Positions 34,627 to 42,837 of a DNA stretch of 64,000 nt are shown here, piece by piece. The stretch comes from Bin5 sp022821545. Its GTDB lineage: Bacteria > Chloroflexota > Anaerolineae > Caldilineales > Caldilineaceae. The notes beneath the pieces were generated by a model. That model was not told the DNA's origin. It worked only from the letters and a program-made list of their open reading frames with translations, and did not search any database. Both the position numbers and the translations under genes were made by a program. Numbering within the stretch: position 1 is the first letter of the stretch; every line of letters begins with the position of its first letter. The stretch covers positions 620,001 to 684,000 of the forward strand of contig CAXXLO010000002.1 in NCBI GenBank assembly GCA_963664085.2. Direction: 5' to 3'.

Positions 34627-35667
34627 ATGAAAGCAGTTGCCAAGTTCGGATTCGGCGATAAGGAAGTGGAGATTCGGGACGTGCCTGAGCCCCAAATGGG
34701 ACCGGGCCAGGTGATGGTCGAAGTGAAGGCCACCGGCGTATGCGGCTCCGACGTGCATATGTGGCGGAACATGCAGTCATGGGAGATCACGCTGCCACTC
34801 GTCCTGGGCCACGAATTCGCCGGCGTAATCGTCGATGTCGGCGACGACGTATCCGGTTGGGAAATCGGCGACAGGGTGGCAGTGGAGACCGCCGCCGAAG
34901 TGTGCGACGCCTGTGTCTACTGCCTCAGCGGCGACTATAATCTCTGTCCCAACCGCCTCGGCTACGGCGCCCTCGCCGACGGCTCCATGACAAGCTACGT
35001 GGCGGCCCGCCCGCAAATCCTCCATCGCGTACCGGACAACGTACCCGACGAATACGCCGCGCTCACCGAACCGGTCTGCGTAGCCTATAACGCGCTGGTC
35101 GAAAAGACCGCCATGAAACCCGGCGACCTGGTCGTGATCCAGGGCCCCGGTCCGATCGGCATCATGGCTCTGCAGATCGCCCGCATCCGCGGCGCCGGCG
35201 CCCTCGTCGTCCTCGGCACTGACGCAGACGCCAAACGCATGGAAGTTGCAGCCGAGCTGGGCGCTGATTACACTCTCAACATCCAGCGCGAGGATCCCAA
35301 GGCCCTTATTGATTCTCTGGGTGACGGCTTCGGCGCCGACCTGGTTATCGACGCCACCGGCGTCAGCAAGGCGTTGCAACAGTCGATGGAACTGGTGCGG
35401 CCCAATGGCCGTATCACCAAAATAGGCTGGGGCCCGCAGCCACTCGATTTCAGTCTCGATCCACTGGTAGGCAAAGCCGTAACACTCCAGGGCACCTTCA
35501 GCCATCTCTACCCCACATGGGAGCGCGTCCTGACGTTGCTCTCCACCGGGCAGGTAAACCTGGCCCCGGTTATCGGCGGCATCTACCCGCTGGAAGATTG
35601 GGAAGAGGCCTTCGAAAGCATGGAGCAGGGCGAAAACGTGAAATCGGTCCTCCGTCTGGACGCTTGA
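34627..35667 (+). CDS. Zinc-dependent alcohol/polyol dehydrogenase
   Basis: 346 residues of the medium-chain dehydrogenase family (sorbitol/threonine dehydrogenase branch). Catalytic-zinc Cys in TGVCGSDVHMW and His in VLGHEFAGVI; structural-zinc Cys in CDACVYCLSGDYNLCPNR; NAD site VIQGPGPIGIMALQIAR. Oxidises a polyol or sugar alcohol to the ketose, NAD(P)-linked, in the cytoplasm. AAGGCGAG lies 8 nt before the ATG. A Uma2-family gene begins 44 bp after its stop. Substrate not determined by the sequence; the neighbours suggest a sugar acid or polyol. Confidence 0.92.
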   Translation: MKAVAKFGFGDKEVEIRDVPEPQMGPGQVMVEVKATGVCGSDVHMWRNMQSWEITLPLVLGHEFAGVIVDVGDDVSGWEIGDRVAVETAAEVCDACVYCLSGDYNLCPNRLGYGALADGSMTSYVAARPQILHRVPDNVPDEYAALTEPVCVAYNALVEKTAMKPGDLVVIQGPGPIGIMALQIARIRGAGALVVLGTDADAKRMEVAAELGADYTLNIQREDPKALIDSLGDGFGADLVIDATGVSKALQQSMELVRPNGRITKIGWGPQPLDFSLDPLVGKAVTLQGTFSHLYPTWERVLTLLSTGQVNLAPVIGGIYPLEDWEEAFESMEQGENVKSVLRLDA

Positions 35668-35711
35668 AGCGAGAACGCTCGGTTCTGTCCCGGATGCAAG
35701 CGAGGCACACA

Positions 35712-36323
35712 ATGGCCTATCCGACGACCAAACCGGAAGACGCGAACGAACTGACCTGGGAGATCGCGCAGCTCTTCCCCGCCCAGGGACACTGGAGCGA
35801 GGAGGAGTATCTCGCGTTTGACACCAATCATCTGATCGAATTCTCGCACGGGCAGTTGGAGGTTTTGCCGTTGCCTACCTTTTCGCACCAAAGACTCGTC
35901 GCACTCCTCTACCGACTGCTCTTGGGATATGTCGAAGAGCGCGGGATGGGCGTTGTCATGTTTGCCCCATTACGCATTCAACTATGGAGCGGCAAATTCC
36001 GCGAGCCGGATATTGTATTTATGGCCGCCGAACACGCCGACAGATTGGGCGAACAGTACTGGCGCGGCACCGATCTCGTCATGGAAGTCGTCAGCCCCGA
36101 TGATCCCCAAAGGGACAGAGTGACCAAACGCCGCGAGTACGCGCAGGCGGGGATTCCCGAGTACTGGATCGTCGATCCTGCGGATGCCTCCATCACGGTT
36201 CTCTCCTTACGCGGGTCGGAATATGCTCTCCATGGAAAGTTCGTCTCGGGCGAGACCGCGACGTCTGTACTGTTGGATGGATTTGCAGTTGACGCGGCTA
36301 CCGTTTTCGGCGAGGCAAGATAA
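35712..36323 (+). CDS. Uma2-family (DUF820) putative PD-(D/E)XK nuclease
   Basis: 203 residues. Members of this family, often present in dozens of copies in Cyanobacteria and Chloroflexota genomes, have a restriction-endonuclease fold; their function is not established. Visible core: HWSEEEYLAF and LIEFSHGQLEVLP at the N-terminus, FREPDIVFM (the conserved Asp), LVMEVVSPDDPQRDRVTKR (Glu and Lys of the active site) and AGIPEYWIVDP. Start set at ATG 35712, after GCGAGGCACACA; ATG 35694 is an alternative. It lies among sugar-acid genes but probably has no metabolic link to them. Confidence 0.85.
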   Translation: MAYPTTKPEDANELTWEIAQLFPAQGHWSEEEYLAFDTNHLIEFSHGQLEVLPLPTFSHQRLVALLYRLLLGYVEERGMGVVMFAPLRIQLWSGKFREPDIVFMAAEHADRLGEQYWRGTDLVMEVVSPDDPQRDRVTKRREYAQAGIPEYWIVDPADASITVLSLRGSEYALHGKFVSGETATSVLLDGFAVDAATVFGEAR

Positions 36324-36383
36324 CAGGACGCGACTTGCAGCAGATCTGAACCTACAGTTTTTCATCCCCGGCGGAGCGCAACT

Positions 36384-37058
36384 TTGTCGAAAAAAGAAGC
36401 GATCATCCAGGTTTCACTAGACGTGACCTCCATTGACGAGGCCTTGGACATGGCGGGCGCAGCCGTGCGCGCCGGTGTCGACTGGCTGGAAGCCGGCACA
36501 CCGTTGATTCTTGCGGAAGGGCTTCACAGCGTCCGCGCCATGCGCGAAGCCTACCCCGATCATCCCATTGTGGCCGATCTGAAAACGATGGACGGCGCCG
36601 GCCTCGAGGCGGAGATGATGTTCCAGGCCGGAGCCGATTACGTCGTCGTTATGGGCGTGGCCCACGACGCCAGCATCATCGAGCAGGTGAAGATGGCCCG
36701 GCAATGCGGCGGCAAGGTCATGTGCGACGTGATGCTCTGCCCCGACAAGCCCGGTCGCGCCAAAGAGGCCCAGGACATGGGCGTCGATGTCATTATCGTC
36801 CACACGGGCTTTGATGAACGCGCCATGATCCCCGGCCTCAGCCCCCTCGACGACCTTCCGGCGATCCTCGACGTCGTCGACATTCCGGTGCAGGCCGTCG
36901 GCGGGCTAACCGTCGAGCAGGCCATCGAAACGCTGGAGTTGGGCGCCGAAATCGTCGTCTTCGGCGCGCCGCTCGTGATCGCGTCCGACGCCTTCACCGC
37001 GGCCACCGACGATTTCGAAGGGCTTCTGCGTGAAATAGTGAGGAAAGTTAAAGGATAG
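36384..37058 (+). CDS. HUMPS-family aldolase/decarboxylase (3-hexulose-6-phosphate synthase-like)
   Basis: 224 residues of the orotidine-phosphate-decarboxylase superfamily, KGPDC/HPS branch. Start is TTG 36384, 7 nt after GGCGGAG. Motifs are IQVSLDVTSIDEAL, the metal/catalytic DxKxxD as VADLKTMDG, ADYVVVMGVAHDASI, VIIVHTGFDE and VQAVGGLTVEQA. HPS condenses formaldehyde with ribulose-5-phosphate; KGPDC decarboxylates 3-keto-L-gulonate-6-phosphate. No partner isomerase (HPI) gene is seen. With sugar-acid genes around it, a decarboxylase or aldolase role on a keto-sugar-acid phosphate is more likely than formaldehyde fixation, but this is inference. Confidence 0.85.
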   Translation: MSKKEAIIQVSLDVTSIDEALDMAGAAVRAGVDWLEAGTPLILAEGLHSVRAMREAYPDHPIVADLKTMDGAGLEAEMMFQAGADYVVVMGVAHDASIIEQVKMARQCGGKVMCDVMLCPDKPGRAKEAQDMGVDVIIVHTGFDERAMIPGLSPLDDLPAILDVVDIPVQAVGGLTVEQAIETLELGAEIVVFGAPLVIASDAFTAATDDFEGLLREIVRKVKG

Positions 37059-37146
37059 ACCACAGTTGCAGCTGGCTCCGATCAAGAACGGCTTCAGCCC
37101 AAACAGGTTAAGTGGATCTGCCAGCACATAGGAAGGAGCGAAGAAT

Positions 37147-38472
37147 ATGAACTTGATTCAAGATATTCAGGATATCCGTTTCCCCGCCAATCTGCCCGAC
37201 ACGCTTTTGGCCGTCCACCAGACTTTCGACACACCGCAGATCGATGACATCCATGCCGCAGTCGGCAAAGCCCTGAAAGAGAGCGGCATCATGGCGCCCA
37301 TGCAGCCGGGCGATTCCGTGGCCGTCGGCGCCGGCAGTCGCGGCATCGCCAACCTGGCCCGCATCGTGCGTGCGGTCGTCGATCACCTCAAGGCCGCCGG
37401 CATGAAACCGTACGTCGTCCCGGCCATGGGCAGCCACGGCGGCGCAACCGTCGAAGGACAGAAAGAGATCCTCGCCGGCATGGGCGTTACCGAAGAGGCC
37501 ATTGGTGTTGAGATCAGGGCGACCATGGAGGTGGCCGAGATTGGCCATATCCCAAACGGACCGGCAGTCTGCCAGGGCAAGGACTCGATGGCCGCCGATC
37601 ACGCGGTTTTGGTCAGCCGCATCAAGCCCCACACCGATTTCCGCAGCCACCTGGAGAGCGGGCCCTCGAAAATGTGCGTGATTGGCTGGGGTAAGCAACA
37701 CGGCGCCTCGATGATGCACAGCGGCGGCGGCAGGAATTTCCAGATGTATCTGGAGCCGGCTGCCCGCGTGTACGAGACAAACACCAACTTCCGCGGCGCC
37801 ATCTGCCCTGTCGAAAACGCCTACGAAGACACCGCCCTCATCGCCGGCCTGACCGCCGCAGAGGTGGGCACGAAGAAAGAGGCGGACCTGCTGGTCAGGG
37901 CCAAGGACTACCTGGCTCAAATCCCCTTTGAAGCAGTGGATATACTTGTCGTACGCGACCTCGGCAAGAATATCTCCGGCACAGGTATGGACACCAACGT
38001 AATCAGTCGCCTTAGCATCCCCCGCCAGCCCGAGAATTTCGGCAAAGTCGACGTCGCCATCATTACCGTTCTCGATCTGACCGAAGAGACCCACGGCAAT
38101 GTCTCCGGCCTCGGCCTCGCCAACGTGACCACCGAGCGGGTATTTCGCAAGATTGACTGGCAGGCCACTTATATGAACGCGGTGACTTCGGGCATCTTCA
38201 GCGCCACCCGCTCCCACCTGCCCCTTACCTTCGCCGACGATGAACGCGCCCTGGAAGTCGCGCTGCGTATCTGCGCCGAACCCCAGGACGCGGCCAAAAT
38301 GGTCTTTATTCGCGATACCCTGACCTTAGAGGATTTCTACGTCAGCCCCAGTCTGCGCGCTGAAGTCGAGAGCCATCCACGTCTTACCATCACGGGCGAA
38401 TCACCTCTTGCCTTCACGAACGGCATTATGCAGACCCCGTGGCAGTTGGAGCCTGTTCTGGAATACGCCTGA
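37147..38472 (+). CDS. LarA-like (DUF2088 / lactate racemase superfamily) protein
   Basis: 441 residues. LarA is a nickel-pincer racemase of lactate; related proteins racemise or epimerise other 2-hydroxy acids. Visible family pieces are VGAGSRGIANLARIVRAVVDHL and PYVVPAMGSHGGATVEGQ in the N-terminal domain (the latter includes a conserved His), LVSRIKPHTDFRSHLESGPSKM in the middle, and DILVVRDLGKNISGTGMD in the C-terminal half. The start ATG follows GGAAGGAGCGAAGAAT. No LarB/C/E cofactor-synthesis genes are in the window. A 2-hydroxy-acid epimerase acting on a sugar acid such as threonate would fit the neighbours (PdxA2, four-carbon kinase) but is unproven. Confidence 0.78.
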   Translation: MNLIQDIQDIRFPANLPDTLLAVHQTFDTPQIDDIHAAVGKALKESGIMAPMQPGDSVAVGAGSRGIANLARIVRAVVDHLKAAGMKPYVVPAMGSHGGATVEGQKEILAGMGVTEEAIGVEIRATMEVAEIGHIPNGPAVCQGKDSMAADHAVLVSRIKPHTDFRSHLESGPSKMCVIGWGKQHGASMMHSGGGRNFQMYLEPAARVYETNTNFRGAICPVENAYEDTALIAGLTAAEVGTKKEADLLVRAKDYLAQIPFEAVDILVVRDLGKNISGTGMDTNVISRLSIPRQPENFGKVDVAIITVLDLTEETHGNVSGLGLANVTTERVFRKIDWQATYMNAVTSGIFSATRSHLPLTFADDERALEVALRICAEPQDAAKMVFIRDTLTLEDFYVSPSLRAEVESHPRLTITGESPLAFTNGIMQTPWQLEPVLEYA

Positions 38473-38559
38473 TCCGCCTTACTGTCAGTTCGCCCAACGC
38501 TGACTGCGCTGCCTTCAGCATTGGGCGACGCGCGAACGGTCCCGCCGGCAGCCCTGATG

Positions 38560-38661
38560 CGCAAACCGCTGCGCATGCATTGCCCGATGCATTGCCATTC
38601 GGCAATCGCGATTGCCGAATGGCAATGCCTGAACGCAGCGTTGCGCAGCGGGTTTTTGCGC
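38560..38661. repeat. Nested inverted repeat with a 40-bp perfect palindrome
   Basis: The core 38589-38628 is a perfect 40-bp palindrome (arms begin GCATTGCCATTCGGCAAT around a CGCG centre). It is flanked by an outer imperfect inverted repeat, GCGCAAACCGCTGCGCA (38560-38576) against TGCGCAGCGGGTTTTTGCGC (38642-38661). It fills the 225-bp gap between the LarA-like and PdxA2 genes and could form a cruciform or a two-tier hairpin in mRNA. Looks like a REP or miniature-element type repeat. Confidence 0.85.
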
Positions 38662-38697
38662 AACTGAACACCATCGCTCTCTCTTCAAATGGTTCCA

Positions 38698-39762
38698 ATG
38701 TCAGATAGACCGACGCGCGCCTCACGCCTCGCCCTTCTCCTTGGCGACCCCAGTGGCATTGGGCCGGAAATCGCGGCCCGCGTTCTGTCGGAAGCGGCGG
38801 GCCCGGACAGAACGAACGCCGGTAACGACGGCGTGAACATCATCGTCATCGGTGAACCCTGGCTCCTCGAATGGGGCGCCGAGTGCGCAGAAGTCTCGCT
38901 TGACCTGCCGCGCTACAACTCACCAGAGAACCTGCCGCCCTCGGCCCCGGGACCCGTGATCCTGACCGGCCCGTCCTTTCCGCCTGACGCGCATACGCCC
39001 GGTCGAATGAGTGCGGCCGCCGGCCGTTACGTCCTGCAGACGCTGGACTATGCCGCCGACCTCGCCGGCGCCGGCGTCATCGACGGCATCTGCTATGCCT
39101 CGCTCAACAAACAGGCGATGCACGCGGCCGGCAGCCGCCACGAGGACGAGCTGCGCTACTTCGCCGACCGTCTCGGCGTCAGCGGCTACGTCGGCGAAGT
39201 CAACACGCTGGACGGCCTCTGGACCTCGCGCGTAACCTCCCATATCCCCCTGCGCGCCGTGTATGAACACATATCCGTCGACGAAATCCTGCCCGCGATT
39301 CGCCTTATTCACAACACGATCCGCCGGAGCGGGCAGCCAAGCCCCCGCCTCGCCGTGGCCGGTCTCAATCCCCACGCCGGCGAAGGCGGTCTATTCGGGA
39401 GCGAAGAAATCGATCTCATCGGCCCGGCAATCGAGGCCGCCCAGGAAGAGGACATCGCTGCCTCCGGCCCATATCCGCCGGATACAGTTTTTCTGCGTGC
39501 AAGTCGCGGCGAGTTCGACGGCGTGGTAACCATGTACCACGATCAGGGTCAGATCGCCATGAAACTGCTTGGATTTGAGCGCGGCGTCACCGTTCACGGC
39601 GGCCTGTCCACACCGATCACTACGCCGGCGCATGGTACCGCCTTCGACATCGTCGAGAAAGGCTCGGCCAGTCCGCAGGCGCTGAAACATGCCCTGAAGT
39701 TGTGCATGCAGATGATCAGCGGCGGACGCGCAGCGAACCCGCAGCGGCGGAGGACAATATGA
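38698..39762 (+). CDS. pdxA2: PdxA2-type 4-phospho-sugar-acid dehydrogenase
   Basis: 354 residues. The PdxA family oxidises and decarboxylates 4-hydroxythreonine phosphate; the PdxA2 branch does the same for D-threonate- or erythronate-4-phosphate, giving dihydroxyacetone phosphate. Marks: LLLGDPSGIGPEIAARV, YVGEVNTLDGLWTSRVTSHI, VAGLNPHAGEGGLFGSEE (metal His), MYHDQGQIAMKLLGFERGV and PITTPAHGTAFDIV. The co-located DUF1537 kinase gene (40957-42195) is the partner that makes the 4-phosphate, so catabolism rather than vitamin B6 synthesis is likely. ATG 38698 chosen; ATG 38689 in frame is also possible, and neither has a good ribosome site. Overlaps the next gene by 4 bp (ATGA). Confidence 0.9.
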   Translation: MSDRPTRASRLALLLGDPSGIGPEIAARVLSEAAGPDRTNAGNDGVNIIVIGEPWLLEWGAECAEVSLDLPRYNSPENLPPSAPGPVILTGPSFPPDAHTPGRMSAAAGRYVLQTLDYAADLAGAGVIDGICYASLNKQAMHAAGSRHEDELRYFADRLGVSGYVGEVNTLDGLWTSRVTSHIPLRAVYEHISVDEILPAIRLIHNTIRRSGQPSPRLAVAGLNPHAGEGGLFGSEEIDLIGPAIEAAQEEDIAASGPYPPDTVFLRASRGEFDGVVTMYHDQGQIAMKLLGFERGVTVHGGLSTPITTPAHGTAFDIVEKGSASPQALKHALKLCMQMISGGRAANPQRRRTI

Positions 39763-40946
39763 AAGAATCTCCACTCGCGGTCCATGGCGGTGAACCGGTG
39801 CGGACCAAGCCGTGGCCGAGCTGGCCGCAGTGGGACGAAACCGAGCGCGCCGGCCTGCTGGCCGTGCTCGAAAGGGGGGAATGGGGCGGTTACGACAAGG
39901 CCGTTGCCGAATTTGAAACCGCTTTCGCCGCCCGTCACGGCGCCCGCTTCTGTGTCACGACCGTCAACGGCACGACCACTCTGGAGACCGCCCTGCGCGC
40001 GCTGGACATCGGCCCAGGTGATGAGGTCATCGTGCCTCCCTACACTTTCGTCGCCACCGCCGCAGCTGTGCGCACCGTCGGCGCCACGCCTGTCTTCGCC
40101 GACGTCGACCTGGATACGTGGAATCTCTCGGTCACTGCAGTTCAGGCGGCCGTCAGCGCACGTACCAAGGCGATCATTCCCGTCCACTTCGGCGGCCTGC
40201 CAGTTGATTTTGACACCCTGCTGCCGCTCGCTCAACGGCACAATCTCGCCGTCATCGAAGACGCGGCCCACGCCCACGGCAGCAGTTGGAACGGCCGGCC
40301 CGTCGGCGCCCTGGGAACTGCTGGCTCATTCAGCTTTCAGGCGAGTAAAAATCTGACCGCCGGAGAGGGCGGCGCGCTGCTGACCAACGATGCCAAACTG
40401 GCCGAGCGCATGTGGAGTATCGCAAACTGTGGACGAAGCCCGGCCGGTCACGGCTACGAGCATCCCAACCTCGGCGCCAACCTGCGCCTGAGCGGCTGGC
40501 AAGCTGCCGTACTCTCAGCCGGTTTGAACCGCCTCGACGGTCAACTGGAACGCCGCATGAGCAACGCCCGCCGCGTGCGCGGCTTTCTCGAAGAAGTCGA
40601 CGGCCTGACGCCCCAGCGCTGGGACCCGCGCGCCAGCGCCCACTCCCACCATCTATTTCTCATGCGCTACGATGCCGACGCCTTCGGCAGCCTGCCCCGC
40701 GAGGCGTTCATCTCCGCATTGCGCGCCGAAAACATCCCCGTCAGTCCCCTTTATCCCTACCCCCTCTACCTGCAGCCCCCTCTAGTCGAACCCTTCAGCC
40801 GCGTCACGCCCTGCCCCAACAGTGAGCAACTCTGTCAGCAGACTATCTCAATCAGCCAAAACGTCCTCCTGGCCGAATCGCATGAGATGGACGATATTCT
40901 CCACGCCATCCTCAAAATCCGCGAAAATATCGCTTCCCTCCGCTGA
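39759..40946 (+). CDS. DegT/DnrJ/EryC1-family PLP aminotransferase
   Basis: 395 residues, PLP-dependent. Start is ATG 39759, overlapping the pdxA2 stop by 4 bp and preceded by GGCGGAGG, so the two genes are translationally coupled. Visible: GRARFCV-like HGARFCVTTVNGTTTLE, VIVPPYTFVATAAAV, AVIEDAAHAHGSSW (Asp that pairs with PLP nitrogen) and the Schiff-base Lys in FSFQASKNLTAGEGG. Family members aminate keto-sugars (often nucleotide-linked) or, in some cases, dehydrate them. No nucleotide-sugar genes are nearby; the tight link with pdxA2 suggests amination of a free or phosphorylated keto-sugar, which would be unusual. Confidence 0.9.
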   Translation: MKESPLAVHGGEPVRTKPWPSWPQWDETERAGLLAVLERGEWGGYDKAVAEFETAFAARHGARFCVTTVNGTTTLETALRALDIGPGDEVIVPPYTFVATAAAVRTVGATPVFADVDLDTWNLSVTAVQAAVSARTKAIIPVHFGGLPVDFDTLLPLAQRHNLAVIEDAAHAHGSSWNGRPVGALGTAGSFSFQASKNLTAGEGGALLTNDAKLAERMWSIANCGRSPAGHGYEHPNLGANLRLSGWQAAVLSAGLNRLDGQLERRMSNARRVRGFLEEVDGLTPQRWDPRASAHSHHLFLMRYDADAFGSLPREAFISALRAENIPVSPLYPYPLYLQPPLVEPFSRVTPCPNSEQLCQQTISISQNVLLAESHEMDDILHAILKIRENIASLR

Positions 40947-40956
40947 CCACCGACCG

Positions 40957-42195
40957 CTATGCCGCTACAGTGGCGCCATGACCAGACAGCCCGACCCTTC
41001 CAAACAGCTCCACCAGCGTCCTTTCTCCCCCGAAACGCCCCGGTTTAATGGCAATCAGCGTCGACCGCCCGTTGACAACCCCGCTGCATAGCGGCATGCC
41101 CGGCAGCAGCTCCCGCTCGACCTTGAGCCGCGCCGCCCCCAGGCGCCTCAGAAAGAGCATCGCCGTGTCACCGCCCACGAGCAGCAACAGATCGGCAGGG
41201 CGCCGGGCCAGCGCGTCCAGACTGACGCGGGCCAGATGGTCGGCCCGCCGGCGGGCTTCCGGGCCATCCAGGACCGCGTCCGGTTGTGGTTGGGGCTGCT
41301 GCAACAGCCAGATCGGTCGATTCGGATTCAGAGAGGCTGTAGCCGCGGGGTCCGTCTCCGGAAGCACGATTAACCGGCTGGCGCCCAACTGTGGACTATC
41401 ATCCTCGCAACGAAGCAGGTGGGCAATTTGCCGGTGAGCAACTTCGCTGCCGCTGCCCGCGACCAGTAACACCGTCTGCCCCGCAGTGGGAATTCGCCCC
41501 ACAGGCACGGCAGGAAAGGTCTCCTTAGCCGCCTCCCGTCGGACAAGCGCGCCCACCAGTCCGGCACTCCCGCACAGCAGCGCGCCAGGCAGCGCCTCCT
41601 CCTGCGCCCTGACCAACCTGTCCAGGTCGTTATCTGTTATCGCGTCCACCGCGATGACGAGCCTTTCCCGTCCCGTGCGGCTGCCCCCCATGCGCATCAA
41701 CTGTTTCAATCTCGTGGCCAGGGATACTGAGCGCACCTCTTCGATAGAGAGGGCAGCGACAGGGTGACGACTTTGCTCCCGCAACAAAGAGGGCAAATGG
41801 ATCGCGGGAGGTCCGAAATCGGGCGCAGTGAGGATCCCATTGCGCAGCCAGCGTCTCTGTGCCGGAAAGGCAGGGCAGACAACGGCAGCAGGCGCGTCTA
41901 CCAGCTCCAGCAGGGCGTCCAGCTCGCTTCCGACATTTCCTCGCAGGGTCGAGTCGATCTTCTTATACCACCGTGCGTCAAGAGGCGGCAGGGACGCAGC
42001 TGTCTTTCGCGCCGACTGCGCGGCAGCGTCCGCCGCAAGATGGCGGGAGTCTGAAGTAAAGGCCAGCGCCCCCTGAGGGAGCGGCATTTCCGGACTGTCC
42101 AGAAAGATCGTTGCAGGCAGCCCGAACCGCCTGCAACGGGCCGCGGTATCCGCCGCACCGGTCAGATCGTCAGCAAGAATTTTCAGGTATCTCAT
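40957..42195 (-). CDS. Four-carbon acid sugar kinase (DUF1537, DtnK/OtnK type)
   Basis: 412 residues. ATP-dependent kinase that phosphorylates D-threonate, D-erythronate or 3-oxo-tetronate at C4. Start set at ATG 42195, giving MRYLKILADDLTGAADTA, the family's N-terminal hallmark. Also seen: WYKKIDSTLRGNVGSEL (substrate site), VVCPAFPAQRR and the C-terminal nucleotide-binding DLLLLVGGDTAMLFLRRLG. It is convergent with the aminotransferase gene (10 bp between stops), on the opposite strand from pdxA2, so kinase and dehydrogenase are not co-transcribed though they act in sequence. No clear ribosome site before the start. Confidence 0.88.
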   Translation of the reverse strand: MRYLKILADDLTGAADTAARCRRFGLPATIFLDSPEMPLPQGALAFTSDSRHLAADAAAQSARKTAASLPPLDARWYKKIDSTLRGNVGSELDALLELVDAPAAVVCPAFPAQRRWLRNGILTAPDFGPPAIHLPSLLREQSRHPVAALSIEEVRSVSLATRLKQLMRMGGSRTGRERLVIAVDAITDNDLDRLVRAQEEALPGALLCGSAGLVGALVRREAAKETFPAVPVGRIPTAGQTVLLVAGSGSEVAHRQIAHLLRCEDDSPQLGASRLIVLPETDPAATASLNPNRPIWLLQQPQPQPDAVLDGPEARRRADHLARVSLDALARRPADLLLLVGGDTAMLFLRRLGAARLKVERELLPGMPLCSGVVNGRSTLIAIKPGRFGGERTLVELFGRVGLSGHGATVAA

Positions 42196-42217
42196 GTAAT
42201 AAGATGCTGCTATACTT

Positions 42218-42252
42218 AATGCGCAACCTAACTCAATGCGCAACCTGTTGAG
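42218..42252. repeat. 17-bp direct repeat sharing a motif with 14470-14485
   Basis: AATGCGCAACCTAACTC followed directly by AATGCGCAACCTGTTGA. The second unit carries TGCGCAACCTGTTGAG, identical over 16 bp to the edge of the hairpin at 14445-14485. It lies just upstream of the kinase start and could affect its expression. Confidence 0.7.
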
Positions 42253-42346
42253 CACCGGCATTCGCGCCGTCAAGCGGAGTTATACGAACGCTTTCAAGCA
42301 TAATCTCGCTTAGGCGAGTTCGCAAGCGCCCCCCGGTCACCGAAAT

Positions 42347-42742
42347 ATGACCCAGATTGATCTTTTCGAGCAAGATACGCCGCTGCAGTTCGAGCGAATC
42401 CTGATCTATCCCTACCCCGATCTGCGACGCCTGTGGGTGCGCATCTGGCTGCCCGCCCGCCTGGAAGAAGACGCCCCCAATGTCGAGCTGATCGTCTACA
42501 ACCCCGATGGAACCGAGAACAACAGCCTCGTCCTGCTGGCTCAAACCGATACCCGTCTCAACAATACGCTTCACTTGAAAGACCCTGTAACGCCCGACGA
42601 AACCTACCGGGTGGAAGCGACACTGTCGGTAGGGCTGAGCAAGGACGCGCGGCCGGTAGACCATCAGGCTTTCGACCTGACGTTGACTTTCCGTGACCCC
42701 GAGGCAGGCGAACCGGGCTACGGTATCAACTGCACCGCTTAG
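42347..42742 (+). CDS. Conserved-looking small protein, unknown
   Basis: 131 residues, predicted mainly beta-strand (FERILIYPYPDLRRLWVRIWL, VELIVYNPDGTENNSLVLL, TYRVEATLSVGL, FDLTLTFRDPE). No signal peptide or membrane helix. I do not recognise the family; the pattern suggests a single beta-sandwich domain. It lies 95 bp before the ATP-grasp gene on the same strand and may belong with it. Codon use is like the neighbours, which argues for a real gene. Small hairpin CTCGC/GCGAG just upstream (42306-42319). Confidence 0.65.
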   Translation: MTQIDLFEQDTPLQFERILIYPYPDLRRLWVRIWLPARLEEDAPNVELIVYNPDGTENNSLVLLAQTDTRLNNTLHLKDPVTPDETYRVEATLSVGLSKDARPVDHQAFDLTLTFRDPEAGEPGYGINCTA

Positions 42743-42837
42743 CTGTCTGATTTCAGCCCTTCATACACACTTGTAAATTCGACGTATACTGAAGTGAACT
42801 GTTGGCCGCTGAGGACCGCGGTACGGCATTTGGCCAA

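Noticed and set aside
38560..38661. Classic intrinsic terminator after the LarA-like gene
   Set aside because: The palindrome is too long and is not followed by a T-run in a suitable position; better described as a repeat element.
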